Shown: piece by piece, positions 17,409 to 26,306 of the stretch
How positions within the stretch are numbered: the stretch's first letter is position 1
How the letters are laid out: each line of letters begins with the position of its first letter
Assembly: GCA_937901465.1 (NCBI GenBank)
Contig: CALGTU010000028.1
Coordinates: 1 to 61,984, forward strand
Origin: an uncultured Clostridia bacterium
Lineage (GTDB): Bacteria; Bacillota; Clostridia; Oscillospirales; Ruminococcaceae
Length of the DNA: 61,984 nt
Reading direction: 5' to 3'
The notes under the pieces: model-generated
What the model was told of the DNA's origin: nothing
The model's database searches: none
What the model saw: only the letters and a program-made list of their open reading frames with translations
Made by a program: the position numbers and the translations under genes

Positions 17409-18273
17409 GGTAATTAAATCGACCAATCTTAACTTAGGGTATGAACCCGAACCCGTCGCTATTGATAATACGGTCGTTATAAAACAGAAAGAAATTCCCC
17501 CCGAAGAAACAGAAGGCGATAATGTTTTCAGAGAATTTGTCGCCGAAGATGTCACCGATGTGGTTTTCGAAGCTTCTGAAACCCCGCAGGAAATCGCTAT
17601 GAGAGAGCTTTCTGAAAAGGAAGAACTCTTATCTCAGAAAGAAAAAGAACTTTCAGAAAAAGAACAGTTTATAAATTCTGAGTATGAAAGACTTATGAAA
17701 GAAGCCGAAGAAAAATCAAAGGCACTTTTTGAAGAAACCATAAAAAATGCCGAGGCCGACGCTGAAATCATAAGAAAAACGGCGGCAGAAAAGGGATATT
17801 CCGAGGGGAACGAGAAATCAAAGGCGACAGCGGAAAAATATCTTTCTGCTGCGGCGGAACTTGTTTCACAGGCGACAGCGCAAAAAGAAGCATATTACAT
17901 TTCACATAAAGATGAACTTATCGAAACGGCTTGTTTTCTTGCTGAAAAACTTATCGCAACAAAACTTTCCGAAGATAAATCGATTATTGCAAATATAGCG
18001 GCGAATGCTGCAAAGGATTTCAGAAATTCAGAGAGAGTTAAGATTTCTCTTGCTTCTGCGGATATTTCCGTCGAGGCAACAGCTGATATCGACTATTTAA
18101 AATCTCTTATAAAGGGAATACCCGATATCGAGATTGAAATACTCGAAAACGCAAAATCGGGAACGGTTGTTCTCGATAACGGAAGCGAGATTATAGACGC
18201 TTCTGTTCCTACTCAGCTTGATTTTCTGAAAGAAATTATGGAAAACAGCAGAATCAGAAAAACGGAGGATTAA
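17401..18273 (+). CDS. fliH: Flagellar assembly protein FliH
   Basis: Regulator of the FliI export ATPase and stator of the ATPase ring. 290 residues: acidic N-terminus, a long Glu/Lys coiled coil (about 60-140) and the C-terminal V/A-ATPase-E-like domain (about 170-290). Start is TTG overlapping the fliG stop; this start is required because no ATG is nearby. The stop abuts the fliI ATG with no gap. Confidence 0.9.
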   Translation: MLRVIKSTNLNLGYEPEPVAIDNTVVIKQKEIPPEETEGDNVFREFVAEDVTDVVFEASETPQEIAMRELSEKEELLSQKEKELSEKEQFINSEYERLMKEAEEKSKALFEETIKNAEADAEIIRKTAAEKGYSEGNEKSKATAEKYLSAAAELVSQATAQKEAYYISHKDELIETACFLAEKLIATKLSEDKSIIANIAANAAKDFRNSERVKISLASADISVEATADIDYLKSLIKGIPDIEIEILENAKSGTVVLDNGSEIIDASVPTQLDFLKEIMENSRIRKTED

Positions 18274-19581
18274 ATGGAACTTTCCGATTTCAGAAAAACG
18301 GTTGACAATGCGAATTTTTATCGCAGAATGGGAAAAATCGAAAAGATAATCGGTATGACCATTGAAGCCTCGGGTCCCGAATGTAACCTTGGCGATATCT
18401 GCCGAATCTACCTCAAAGGCGAGAGCGACAAATACATATTTGCCGAAGTAACGGGATTTTCTGATAACAAGATAATACTTATGCCCTATGCCGATATCGA
18501 AGGTATAGGCCCCGGAAGTATAGTAGACTCAACGGGGGATAAGCTTTCCGTCAACTGCACAGACGCCTTGGTCGGCAGAATCATTGACGCGGTAGGCGAC
18601 CCCCTTGATGATAAAGGCCCTATTCCAAGGGGCGAAAAACGAAACATAGCAGGAGAACCTGTAAACCCTTTGACCCGCCCCGCAATCCACGATATTCTCC
18701 CTTTGGGAGTTAAGGCTATCGACGGAATGCTTACTATCGGCAGAGGACAAAGAATGGGAATTTTCGCAGGTTCGGGCGTTGGAAAATCAACCCTTATGGG
18801 AATGATTGCAAGAGAAGTAAAGGCGGATATAAACGTCATTGCCCTTGTAGGAGAACGTGGACGAGAAGTTTTAGAATTCATTCAGAGGGATTTAGGCCCT
18901 AAAGGAATGGCACGTTCTGTTCTCGTTGTTGCAACATCAGACCAGCCCGCTATGATGAGAAACAAATGCCCCATGACAGCAACAGCCATTGCGGAATATT
19001 TCAAGGATAAAGGACTAAACGTTCTTCTGATGATGGATAGTTTAACACGTTACGCTATGGCACAGAGAGAGATAGGTCTTGCAACGGGTGAAGCACCCAT
19101 AGCAAGAGGATATACTCCCTCAATCTATACAACAATGCCAAAACTACTCGAAAGAGCGGGAAATTTTGAAAAAGGCTCAATAACGGGAATATATACAGTT
19201 CTCGTTGAGGGTGATGATACAAACGAACCTATCTCGGATACAGTCCGCGGTATTATCGACGGGCATATAATCCTTTCGAGAAAGGTTGCCGCTAAAAACC
19301 ATTATCCCGCTATAGATATTTTAGGAAGCGTTTCAAGACTTATGTCTGAAATTGCCCCTAAGGAACAGAAAGTCGCAGCATCGAGACTTCGTAATCTTCT
19401 TTCTTTATATGAAGACAATTTCGACCTTATCTCAATAGGTGCATATAAAAAAGGTTCTAATAAAGCACTCGATGAAGCGATAATGAAAATCGACAAGATA
19501 AACGGTTTTTTAACACAGGAAATCGACGACTCATTTGAATTTGACGATACAGTAAAGATGCTTAAAGAGGCGGTCGGATAA
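18274..19581 (+). CDS. fliI: Flagellum-specific ATPase FliI
   Basis: Hexameric F1-beta-like ATPase that energises type III export. 435 residues, family length. Walker A GSGVGKST at 166-173, the ALVGERGREV element and the MDSLTRYAMAQREI Walker B region are intact. Adjacent to FliH and FliJ, its stator and stalk. Confidence 0.97.
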   Translation: MELSDFRKTVDNANFYRRMGKIEKIIGMTIEASGPECNLGDICRIYLKGESDKYIFAEVTGFSDNKIILMPYADIEGIGPGSIVDSTGDKLSVNCTDALVGRIIDAVGDPLDDKGPIPRGEKRNIAGEPVNPLTRPAIHDILPLGVKAIDGMLTIGRGQRMGIFAGSGVGKSTLMGMIAREVKADINVIALVGERGREVLEFIQRDLGPKGMARSVLVVATSDQPAMMRNKCPMTATAIAEYFKDKGLNVLLMMDSLTRYAMAQREIGLATGEAPIARGYTPSIYTTMPKLLERAGNFEKGSITGIYTVLVEGDDTNEPISDTVRGIIDGHIILSRKVAAKNHYPAIDILGSVSRLMSEIAPKEQKVAASRLRNLLSLYEDNFDLISIGAYKKGSNKALDEAIMKIDKINGFLTQEIDDSFEFDDTVKMLKEAVG

Positions 19582-19583
19582 AA

Positions 19584-20027
19584 TTGAAGAAGTTTAAATT
19601 CTCGCTCGATAAACTGAAAAGTTTCAAAGAGCAGATAAAAAAACGTGAAGAAAATACTTTAGCGGCACTTCGTGCCGAACAGCTTGAAAAACTTCACGAA
19701 AAGGAAGAACTTTTAAAAGAGCTTGACCGCAGAAACGCAGAGTTTGTAAGAAAATCCGCCGCGGGAATGACCGCTATGGAAATGGTTACAGAAAAGGGCT
19801 TTATAAGTTATATACTCGATAGCATAAAGGCCAAGGACAAAGAAATAAGCGTTCTTTCTGCAAGGATAAACAAACAGCTTATGGTTGTTACCGAAGCTTC
19901 GAGAGAGGTTCAGACCTTAGAAAAACTAGAAGAAAAACAGTTTGACGAATACAAATTCAAAGAGAGAAAAGCCGATGAGGCGTTTATCGAAGAATATGTA
20001 GGAAACCGCCGTCATTACGGCAACTAG
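19584..20027 (+). CDS. fliJ: Flagellar export protein FliJ
   Basis: 147-residue coiled-coil stalk that links the FliI ring with FlhA. Almost entirely heptad-like Lys/Glu helix (KFKFSLDKLKSFKEQIKKRE...). TTG start 2 nt after fliI, with the ribosome site inside the end of fliI (AAAGAGG). Sequence similarity within this family is low; order and composition support the call. Confidence 0.88.
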   Translation: MKKFKFSLDKLKSFKEQIKKREENTLAALRAEQLEKLHEKEELLKELDRRNAEFVRKSAAGMTAMEMVTEKGFISYILDSIKAKDKEISVLSARINKQLMVVTEASREVQTLEKLEEKQFDEYKFKERKADEAFIEEYVGNRRHYGN

Positions 20028-20087
20028 ATTCGGTATAAGGCGATATGCTTTATATATATACTTTATAATATGAAAGGAGTGAAAGTT

Positions 20088-21713
20088 ATGGCAATGTTAC
20101 CAATCAAGGAAAATCTTCTTGATTACAGCCAGTCGTATGAATTTTCCGAAAGAAAGGAAAAGGAAGAGGTTGTAAGTGATGAATTCTATAATTCGTTGCT
20201 CAAGAAGGTTGACGCAGCTTCAAAGAAGACCCAGATTATGAACCAGAAGGAAGAAAAGCCGATTTCAAAGGACGATGACGTTTCTTCATTTGTAAAGGAA
20301 ACAATTGAAGATGTTTTCGACGGCACTTACGGAGTGAATTTCAAGGACGGTTATTCTATTCTCGATGACGAAGACAAAGCAGAATTCGAAAAAATCATTC
20401 TTGAGATAATCAATGCTCTTGAAGGCGAAATCGCAGATGCAGACAATGTCGGCGATGTTCAGAGTCTTATGGAAAGAATCTTCCCCGAAGACAATGCGTT
20501 CATCAATCCTTACAGCGATGTCAGAGAAGCACTTTTAGAACTCAAGAGAGATGGTGACGCAACACCCGAAGACCTCATGAAAGAAATAGTTCCCATGATT
20601 CTTGAAGCTTCTACAAAGGTTTCAGCAGAAACAACCTATGAATACGGAGTTGTAAAGGTTGACGACGAAGAAATGTCGCTTAATGAAATGCTCGAAGCTA
20701 TGCAGGAAATCGCAGCGATGATAACTGAGGTAAACGAAGGCGCTGAAGAAAATCCCGAACTTCTTCCCGAAGAAAACCCCGAAGTTCCTGAAATTCCCGA
20801 AACACCTGAGGTTCCCGAAACTCCCGAGGTGCCTGAAACACCGGAAACACCGGAAACACCAGAAGTTCCCGAAGTTCCCGAGACACCCGAAGTTCCCGAA
20901 ACTCCCGAAGTTCCCGAAACTCCCGAAGTTCCCGAAACTCCTGAGGTTCCTGAAGTTCCCGAGACACCTGAAGTTCCTGAAACACCTGAAGTTCCTGAAA
21001 CACCCGAGGTTCCCGAAACACCTGAAGTTTCAGATGAAGAAGAAACACCCGAAGTTCCTGCCCCTGTTGAAAACGAAGAAGAAACATCGACAGAAGAACA
21101 TCTTGAATCACCCGCTGAAATGGTTGAACTTTTATCAAGAAACGGTTTTTCTACAACATCAACAAGCTTTACAAGAAACACAACAGAGCTTGAAGAAATC
21201 GCAGTTTCATCAATCTCACAGCAGAACATTCAGAATTTCGGCAACATAGCAAACTTCGATGAAGCAACAATGCAGTCGGTTCAGAGACAGGTTATAACAG
21301 CAACACAGGAAATCATGGGAAGACTCACAGTCAACTCAACAGAGGATATAAACCTCGTTCTCAACCCCGAAAATCTTGGCAGAATTTCAGTAAGACTCAC
21401 AAATCAGGGCGGCGATATCATCATAAGAATAGCGGCTGAAAGTGAAGAAACACAGGCTATTCTCAGAGACAGACTTCCTTCTCTTATGCAGAGTCTGACA
21501 GAAATCAATAATTCTGTAAGAGAAATCACAGTTGAAGAAATTTCACAGTCAGCAGAAATGCAGGCAAACCTTATGTTCGGAAACGGAAATCAGAACGCAG
21601 ACAGCGGTTCAGAACAGAATTCCTACAACGGCAATGAAGCAGTTGAAGAAATTTCCGAAACAGCAGAAACAGATTCTATGAAAGGAGTCAGCAGATTATG
21701 GCAGAAAGCGTAA
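20088..21713 (+). CDS. fliK: Flagellar hook-length control protein FliK with Pro-Glu repeats
   Basis: 541-residue molecular ruler that is secreted and switches export from hook to filament substrates. N-terminal acidic region, then a tandem run of PEVPE/PETPE triplets (about residues 232-330), then the conserved C-terminal hook-length domain (about 415-490) with INLVLNPENLGRISVRL. The start is ATG 20088, 8 nt after AAAGGAG; the ATG at 20070 precedes the ribosome site. The last 16 bp overlap flgD. Repeat number may set the ruler length (inference). Confidence 0.9.
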   Translation: MAMLPIKENLLDYSQSYEFSERKEKEEVVSDEFYNSLLKKVDAASKKTQIMNQKEEKPISKDDDVSSFVKETIEDVFDGTYGVNFKDGYSILDDEDKAEFEKIILEIINALEGEIADADNVGDVQSLMERIFPEDNAFINPYSDVREALLELKRDGDATPEDLMKEIVPMILEASTKVSAETTYEYGVVKVDDEEMSLNEMLEAMQEIAAMITEVNEGAEENPELLPEENPEVPEIPETPEVPETPEVPETPETPETPEVPEVPETPEVPETPEVPETPEVPETPEVPEVPETPEVPETPEVPETPEVPETPEVSDEEETPEVPAPVENEEETSTEEHLESPAEMVELLSRNGFSTTSTSFTRNTTELEEIAVSSISQQNIQNFGNIANFDEATMQSVQRQVITATQEIMGRLTVNSTEDINLVLNPENLGRISVRLTNQGGDIIIRIAAESEETQAILRDRLPSLMQSLTEINNSVREITVEEISQSAEMQANLMFGNGNQNADSGSEQNSYNGNEAVEEISETAETDSMKGVSRLWQKA

Positions 21714-22231
21714 ACGGAATGTTCACATCATCAGCAGAACAGATAGCAAGTAACTATGAGAAATATAAAGACAATTTCGCCAAAGACCCCACACAGTCTT
21801 TAGGACAGATGGACTTTTTGAATCTTATGGTTGAACAGCTTAAGAATCAGGATTTCAACAATCCTCAGAGCGACACAGAATTCATCGCACAGATGGCACA
21901 GTTCTCAGCCCTTGAAGCACAGCAGCAGAATCTTTTATATGCACAGGGCAATTACGCAACATCACTTCTCGGAAAAGCAGTAAAAGTCGGAACAGTAACA
22001 GAAGATTCAGTAAATGTTGCAGACCAGGGACTTGTTACAAGCGTTTTCAAGCAGGGCGAAGATTATTATGTTCTTGTCAATAACCAGAAATACAAACTCT
22101 CACAGGTTATAGGCGTTGACGAAGCATATCAGGTAAACCCCGAAAAATTCGCAGGCGAAGCGAGTGCTGATGTTATTGAAGATGAATTTTCTGATATTTT
22201 AGAAGACACATCGCTCTTTGAAACAATCTGA
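21698..22231 (+). CDS. flgD: Flagellar hook-cap protein FlgD
   Basis: Scaffold for hook assembly. 177 residues; conserved N-terminal block LGQMDFLNLMVEQLKNQDFNNP and DTEFIAQMAQFSALEAQQ, followed by the small beta domain (about 92-150). The usual fibronectin-like extension of longer FlgD proteins is missing, as in many Firmicutes. Start lies inside the fliK end with AAAGGAG. Confidence 0.95.
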   Translation: MAESVNGMFTSSAEQIASNYEKYKDNFAKDPTQSLGQMDFLNLMVEQLKNQDFNNPQSDTEFIAQMAQFSALEAQQQNLLYAQGNYATSLLGKAVKVGTVTEDSVNVADQGLVTSVFKQGEDYYVLVNNQKYKLSQVIGVDEAYQVNPEKFAGEASADVIEDEFSDILEDTSLFETI

Positions 22232-22255
22232 AATCCCTTTTGAGAGAGGTAAAAA

Positions 22256-22654
22256 ATGCTTATAAATGAATATTTGAGATCAAGGGGCGTTTCTCAGGTA
22301 ACAACGGGCAATGCAGTTCAGCTGCCTCAGGTAACCGAAGATGTAAAGAACAGTCCGTTTGCCGAAAAACTGAAAGAAAAACTCTCAGAAACACCGGGTG
22401 GAGTTGAATTTTCAAAGCATGCTATCGAAAGACTCGAAGACAGAAACATCGATTTAAGCGAAAGCGATATGCTTGAAAGACTCAACAAGGCGGTAGAGGT
22501 TGCTCAGGAAAAAGGCTCAAGGGATACACTCGTTTTAGTTGACGAAACAGCGTTCGTGGTCTCGGTAAAAAACAATAAGGTTATAACAACATTATCCGAA
22601 GAGGATATGCAGGGAAACATTTTCACAAACATTGATTCAACCGTTATTATGTAA
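22256..22654 (+). CDS. Flagellar operon protein of the TIGR02530 family
   Basis: 132-residue protein always found between flgD and flgE in Firmicutes. The family core is FSKHAIERLEDRNIDLSES followed by KAVEVAQEKGSRDTLVLVDETAFVVSVKN. No biochemical role is established for the family; a cytoplasmic assembly or chaperone role is the usual guess. Ribosome site GAGAGG. Confidence 0.9.
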   Translation: MLINEYLRSRGVSQVTTGNAVQLPQVTEDVKNSPFAEKLKEKLSETPGGVEFSKHAIERLEDRNIDLSESDMLERLNKAVEVAQEKGSRDTLVLVDETAFVVSVKNNKVITTLSEEDMQGNIFTNIDSTVIM

Positions 22655-22682
22655 AAAGGCAGGACTTGAAAAAGATGCTTAC

Positions 22683-22707
22683 TGTAAAGGTCGAATATCT
22701 TTACAGA
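22683..22707 (+). other. Perfect hairpin before flgE
   Basis: CTGTAAAG-N9-CTTTACAG in the 119-bp gap between the TIGR02530 gene and flgE, the widest gap in this part of the operon. A second small palindrome, GGTT-GGT-AACC, follows. No T-run; it may be an mRNA processing or stabilising structure that raises hook-protein output. Confidence 0.5.
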
Positions 22708-22773
22708 CCATATATAGCGGTTGGTAACCCCTAAACACACTTTACTATTATTATTTTAAAAGGAGTGCATATT

Positions 22774-24120
22774 ATGTTAAGATCATTATTCTCAGGCGTT
22801 GCCGGCCTTACTTCTCACCAGACAAAACTCGACGTTATAGGTAACAACATCGCGAACGTTAATACATACGGATTCAAATCAAGCCGCGTTACTTTCAGTG
22901 ACGTTTACTATCAGACAACAAAAGCGGCAACAGGCGCTACAATGGAACAGGGTGGTATCAACTCATCACAGATAGGTTATGGTTCAACTGTTTCAAGTAT
23001 CGATAAGATGATGAGCCAGTCTGCATTCGCATCAACATCAAACACACTCGACGTTGCTATCTCAGGTGAAGGCTTTATTCAGGTTCAGGATAAAACAGGT
23101 AACAAGTTCTTCACAAGAGCAGGTATGATGAACGTTGACGCAGAAGGTAACCTCGTTGACTCAAAGGGTTATTTCGTTCTCGGTACACAGAACTATGAAC
23201 CTACAAGCCTTGCCGCTATGTCACCCACAGCAGGCAACTCAAAGATCAACATCAAGGTTCCCGATGTTCACGTTGCACAGACAGAGCCTATCGATCTCGA
23301 GCCTGCTCCAAGTGGTGTAACAGGTGCAACAGTCAAGGCGGGCTTTTTAGCAGGCGACCAGACAGACATCACTCTCACACTCACAACAGGCGCAGGAAAA
23401 ACAGCTGTTACTGCTTATGACGCAACAGGAAATCCCGCAACTCTCGAAATAAACATCAGCGATGCTGATATGGCGAAGATAAATAACGGCGGAACAATCG
23501 GCGATCTTCAGGACAGAATCAACCAGGCTATCGAAGCCGAACTCGGAAGCCCCACAATTCTTGAAGACCCCAACGACCCTGCTAGCGCTCCTGTTTTCAC
23601 AGAAGACACATTCAAGGGCGGAAAGATTTCACTTTCTCTCGATACATCAGAAGCAACAGGAACACTTTCAGCTGAAGATAACAAGGCTTTACAGAAAGAC
23701 GCTATCGCAAAGCTTATGGGCAATCCTCTTGTTATGGAAAGCGAAATCGAAGAACAGTCATTCGCTGATCTTTCAAGCTTCTATATCAGCGGCGACGGTA
23801 CACTCGTTGGTGTTCATTCAGTTCACGGAATGCTCTATTTCGGAAGAATCGACCTTGCTACATTCGATAACCCTCAGGGTCTTAACGAAGCAGGTTCATC
23901 ATACTTCCAGGAAAGTGCCGCTTCAGGTTCACCCAAATACTGTATCCCCGGTTATGAAGGCTCAGGCGCAGTAGTTTCAGGTTCACTCGAAATGTCAAAC
24001 GTTAACCTCGCAACAGAATTCTCAGACCTTATCACAACACAGAGAGGTTTCCAGGCTAACTCAAGAATCATCACAACTTCAGACTCTATTCTTGAAGAAC
24101 TCGTAAACCTCAAGAGATAA
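22774..24120 (+). CDS. flgE: Flagellar hook protein FlgE
   Basis: 448-residue hook subunit. N-terminal D0 motif MLRSLFSGVAGLTSHQTKLDVIGNNIANVNTYGFKSSR and C-terminal SNVNLATEFSDLITTQRGFQANSR are diagnostic (motifs shown in part). The middle 160-320 is the variable D2 region. Start is ATG 22774, 8 nt after AAAAGGAG; the GTG at 22765 overlaps that site. Confidence 0.96.
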   Translation: MLRSLFSGVAGLTSHQTKLDVIGNNIANVNTYGFKSSRVTFSDVYYQTTKAATGATMEQGGINSSQIGYGSTVSSIDKMMSQSAFASTSNTLDVAISGEGFIQVQDKTGNKFFTRAGMMNVDAEGNLVDSKGYFVLGTQNYEPTSLAAMSPTAGNSKINIKVPDVHVAQTEPIDLEPAPSGVTGATVKAGFLAGDQTDITLTLTTGAGKTAVTAYDATGNPATLEINISDADMAKINNGGTIGDLQDRINQAIEAELGSPTILEDPNDPASAPVFTEDTFKGGKISLSLDTSEATGTLSAEDNKALQKDAIAKLMGNPLVMESEIEEQSFADLSSFYISGDGTLVGVHSVHGMLYFGRIDLATFDNPQGLNEAGSSYFQESAASGSPKYCIPGYEGSGAVVSGSLEMSNVNLATEFSDLITTQRGFQANSRIITTSDSILEELVNLKR

Positions 24121-24139
24121 TTAAAATCTGAATAGTTTA

Positions 24140-24164
24140 GGGGGAGGGATTTTCCTCCCTCCCC
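24140..24164 (+). other. GC-rich hairpin between flgE and flbD
   Basis: GGGGAGGGA / TCCCTCCCC-type stem with a 6-nt loop 20 bp after the flgE stop. It lacks a T-run (ATAAATAAG follows), so it is more likely a partial attenuator or 3' stabiliser that lets hook mRNA exceed downstream mRNA than a full terminator. Confidence 0.55.
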
Positions 24165-24187
24165 ATAAATAAGATGAGAGGTATATT

Positions 24188-24376
24188 ATGATAAAACTTA
24201 CACATCTTGACGGAAATGAATTTCTTCTCAACGAATTCTACATCGAAACGATAGAATGTTCTCCCGATACCATAATCGCTATGCAGAATGGTCAGAGAAT
24301 TATCGTTAAGGAAGATTTGGAAGAAATTATGGCAAAGATCAGAGCATATCAGAAATCCTTTAAATCTGCAAAGTAA
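24188..24376 (+). CDS. flbD: Flagellar protein FlbD
   Basis: 62-residue family member; MIKLTHLDGNEFLLNEFYIETIE is the conserved N-terminal beta motif. Found between flgE and motA in Firmicutes and spirochaetes; its molecular function is not settled. The C-terminal KEDLEEIMAKI helix is also conserved. Confidence 0.88.
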   Translation: MIKLTHLDGNEFLLNEFYIETIECSPDTIIAMQNGQRIIVKEDLEEIMAKIRAYQKSFKSAK

Positions 24377-24400
24377 AATAACTCGGAGGAAAGACATCAA

Positions 24401-25282
24401 ATGAACGGTAAAACCAAAATCAACATATCGGGAATCATAGGGCTTGTTTTAGCGCTCGTTCTCGTTATAATTCTCGGTATGGCATATACAACTGTTACCA
24501 ACGACGACGGTACGGTTTCAGCGATGATCGATTTCAAACAGCTTCTCAACTTCTGGGACGTTACATCGGTTGCAATCACCGTCGGAGGAACTATCGGTGC
24601 GCTTATTTTCGGATTCCCTTGGAGCGTTCTTAAAACCGTTCCCAAAATGCTTAAAATAGCATTTGCACCTAAAAAATATGACCCTTATGCCGTTATCGAA
24701 GAAATGGTTGATTATTGTAAAACCGCAAGAATGAAGGGTATTCTTCAGCTTGAAGAATCGGCAAACGCCTGTAAAGACCCCTTTACAAAAGCAGCACTTA
24801 TGCTTATAGTTGACGCTAACGACAGCGACAAGGTAAGACAGATGCTTGATGACAGCATAGATTTCATGTGTGAAAGACACGAATCAAATATGGCATTCTT
24901 TACCCGTGGTTCAGCAGTAGCTCCCGCATTCGGTATGCTCGGAACTCTCGTTGGTCTTATCAACATGCTTAAATCGATGGACCCTTCAAATTCATCTTCA
25001 GCATCAGGACTCGGTGCTGCGATGTCAGTAGCTCTCGTTACAACACTTTACGGAAGTTTCCTTGCAAACGTATTGTTTACTCCCATAGGTTCACTCTGTA
25101 AATACAATCACGAACAGGAACTTTTATGTATGCAGATAGTTGAAGAGGGAGCACTTGCAATAGTTTCAGGTGCTAACCCGAGATACGTTCAGGAAAAGCT
25201 TGAAATGATGCTTCCCAAAACAGAAGTTGACAAGCGTAAGGGCGGCGGAAAGAAAAAAGCCGCGGCTGATGAACAGAAATAA
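24401..25282 (+). CDS. motA: Flagellar motor stator protein MotA
   Basis: 293-residue proton (or sodium) channel subunit. Four membrane helices (about 10-30, 48-70, about 168-190 and 200-222). The pore segment AFGMLGTLVGLINMLKSMD is present, as is the cytoplasmic loop that contacts FliG. The Lys/Gly-rich C-terminus is unusual but short. Paired with motB. Confidence 0.93.
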   Translation: MNGKTKINISGIIGLVLALVLVIILGMAYTTVTNDDGTVSAMIDFKQLLNFWDVTSVAITVGGTIGALIFGFPWSVLKTVPKMLKIAFAPKKYDPYAVIEEMVDYCKTARMKGILQLEESANACKDPFTKAALMLIVDANDSDKVRQMLDDSIDFMCERHESNMAFFTRGSAVAPAFGMLGTLVGLINMLKSMDPSNSSSASGLGAAMSVALVTTLYGSFLANVLFTPIGSLCKYNHEQELLCMQIVEEGALAIVSGANPRYVQEKLEMMLPKTEVDKRKGGGKKKAAADEQK

Positions 25283-25318
25283 TAACAAACAATACTAAAC
25301 AAGACAGGAAGTGAGAGA

Positions 25319-26272
25319 ATGGCAAGAAGAAGAGGCGGCGGTGACGGCGAAAGCGGCGGAAGCTGGCTTGATACCTATGCCGATATGATAACGCTTATAC
25401 TCTGCTTTTTCGTACTTCTTTACTCAATGTCCACGATGGACGAAGCGAAATTCCAGTATATCGCACAGGCATTTTCATCAATGGGTAAAATCATAAACGC
25501 GGTAGTTGCTGAACAGGTTGATGTTTTGGACCCTACGGGAAATCTTCTCGAAGACCCCGAGCTCAACGCTTCTCAGGTTGCTGAAACACCCGAAACTTTC
25601 GATCAGCTCTATCAGTTCCTTTCACAGTTCATAGCAGATAATGATTTATCGGCTTCTATCGAACTTGAAAAGGGTGCAGCGGGAATAACTCTCAGATTCA
25701 GGGATAATATCTTCTTTGAACCCGACAGCGCAACGCTTCAGCCTTCAGGCAGAAAGGTTTTAGAGGGAATAGCTCCCGCTTTCAAATCGGTTGACCATTT
25801 GATTTTAGGGATAAAAGTAAGCGGACATACCGCAAGAGCACCCGCATCTCCCGTCGATGAATGGACTCTTTCATCAGACAGAGCAAACAATGTTGTAAGA
25901 TATATGATGGAACTCGATTTCATCTCTCCCGATAAATTATCATCATCGGGTTATGGCGGATATCGTCCTGTCGATACAAACGACACTCCCGAAGGAAGAA
26001 GAAACAACCGAAGAGTTGAAATTACAATAGCAAGAAGCGATGTTGACTACTCTAACCCCGCCGTTATTCAGGAATTTTTAGATATGGAATACGGCAAGAA
26101 CAAGGTAAATGTCGCACCCATAGACGCTCTCGGAAATGTTATCTATACAGGTAACGAACTTCCTTCAGAAACAGAAAACGAAGAAAATCTCCCCGAAGAA
26201 ACAGAGGGAGAAGAAACAGAAGTTACAGACGAAACAACTGAAAATCCCGAGGAAACAACGGATACCGAATAA
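25319..26272 (+). CDS. motB: Flagellar motor stator protein MotB
   Basis: 317 residues. The single N-terminal helix contains the ion-carrying Asp22 (DTYADMITLILCFFVLLY), followed by a plug region and an OmpA-like peptidoglycan-binding domain (about 125-245; SGHT, LSSDRANNVVRYM, NRRVEI). The last 40 residues are nearly all Glu/Thr and disordered. Ribosome site AGGAAGTGA. Confidence 0.95.
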   Translation: MARRRGGGDGESGGSWLDTYADMITLILCFFVLLYSMSTMDEAKFQYIAQAFSSMGKIINAVVAEQVDVLDPTGNLLEDPELNASQVAETPETFDQLYQFLSQFIADNDLSASIELEKGAAGITLRFRDNIFFEPDSATLQPSGRKVLEGIAPAFKSVDHLILGIKVSGHTARAPASPVDEWTLSSDRANNVVRYMMELDFISPDKLSSSGYGGYRPVDTNDTPEGRRNNRRVEITIARSDVDYSNPAVIQEFLDMEYGKNKVNVAPIDALGNVIYTGNELPSETENEENLPEETEGEETEVTDETTENPEETTDTE

Positions 26273-26306
26273 ATAAATCCAGCACGAAAGGAGGGGGTTT
26301 TGCTGT

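Noticed and set aside
20770..21070. Tandem DNA repeat resembling a CRISPR array
   Set aside because: In-frame three-codon repeats inside fliK with no spacers and no cas genes.
20636..21229. 197-codon minus-strand frame with SGTSGVSGTSG repeats
   Set aside because: Exact antisense of the FliK Pro-Glu repeat; the repeats explain the open frame.
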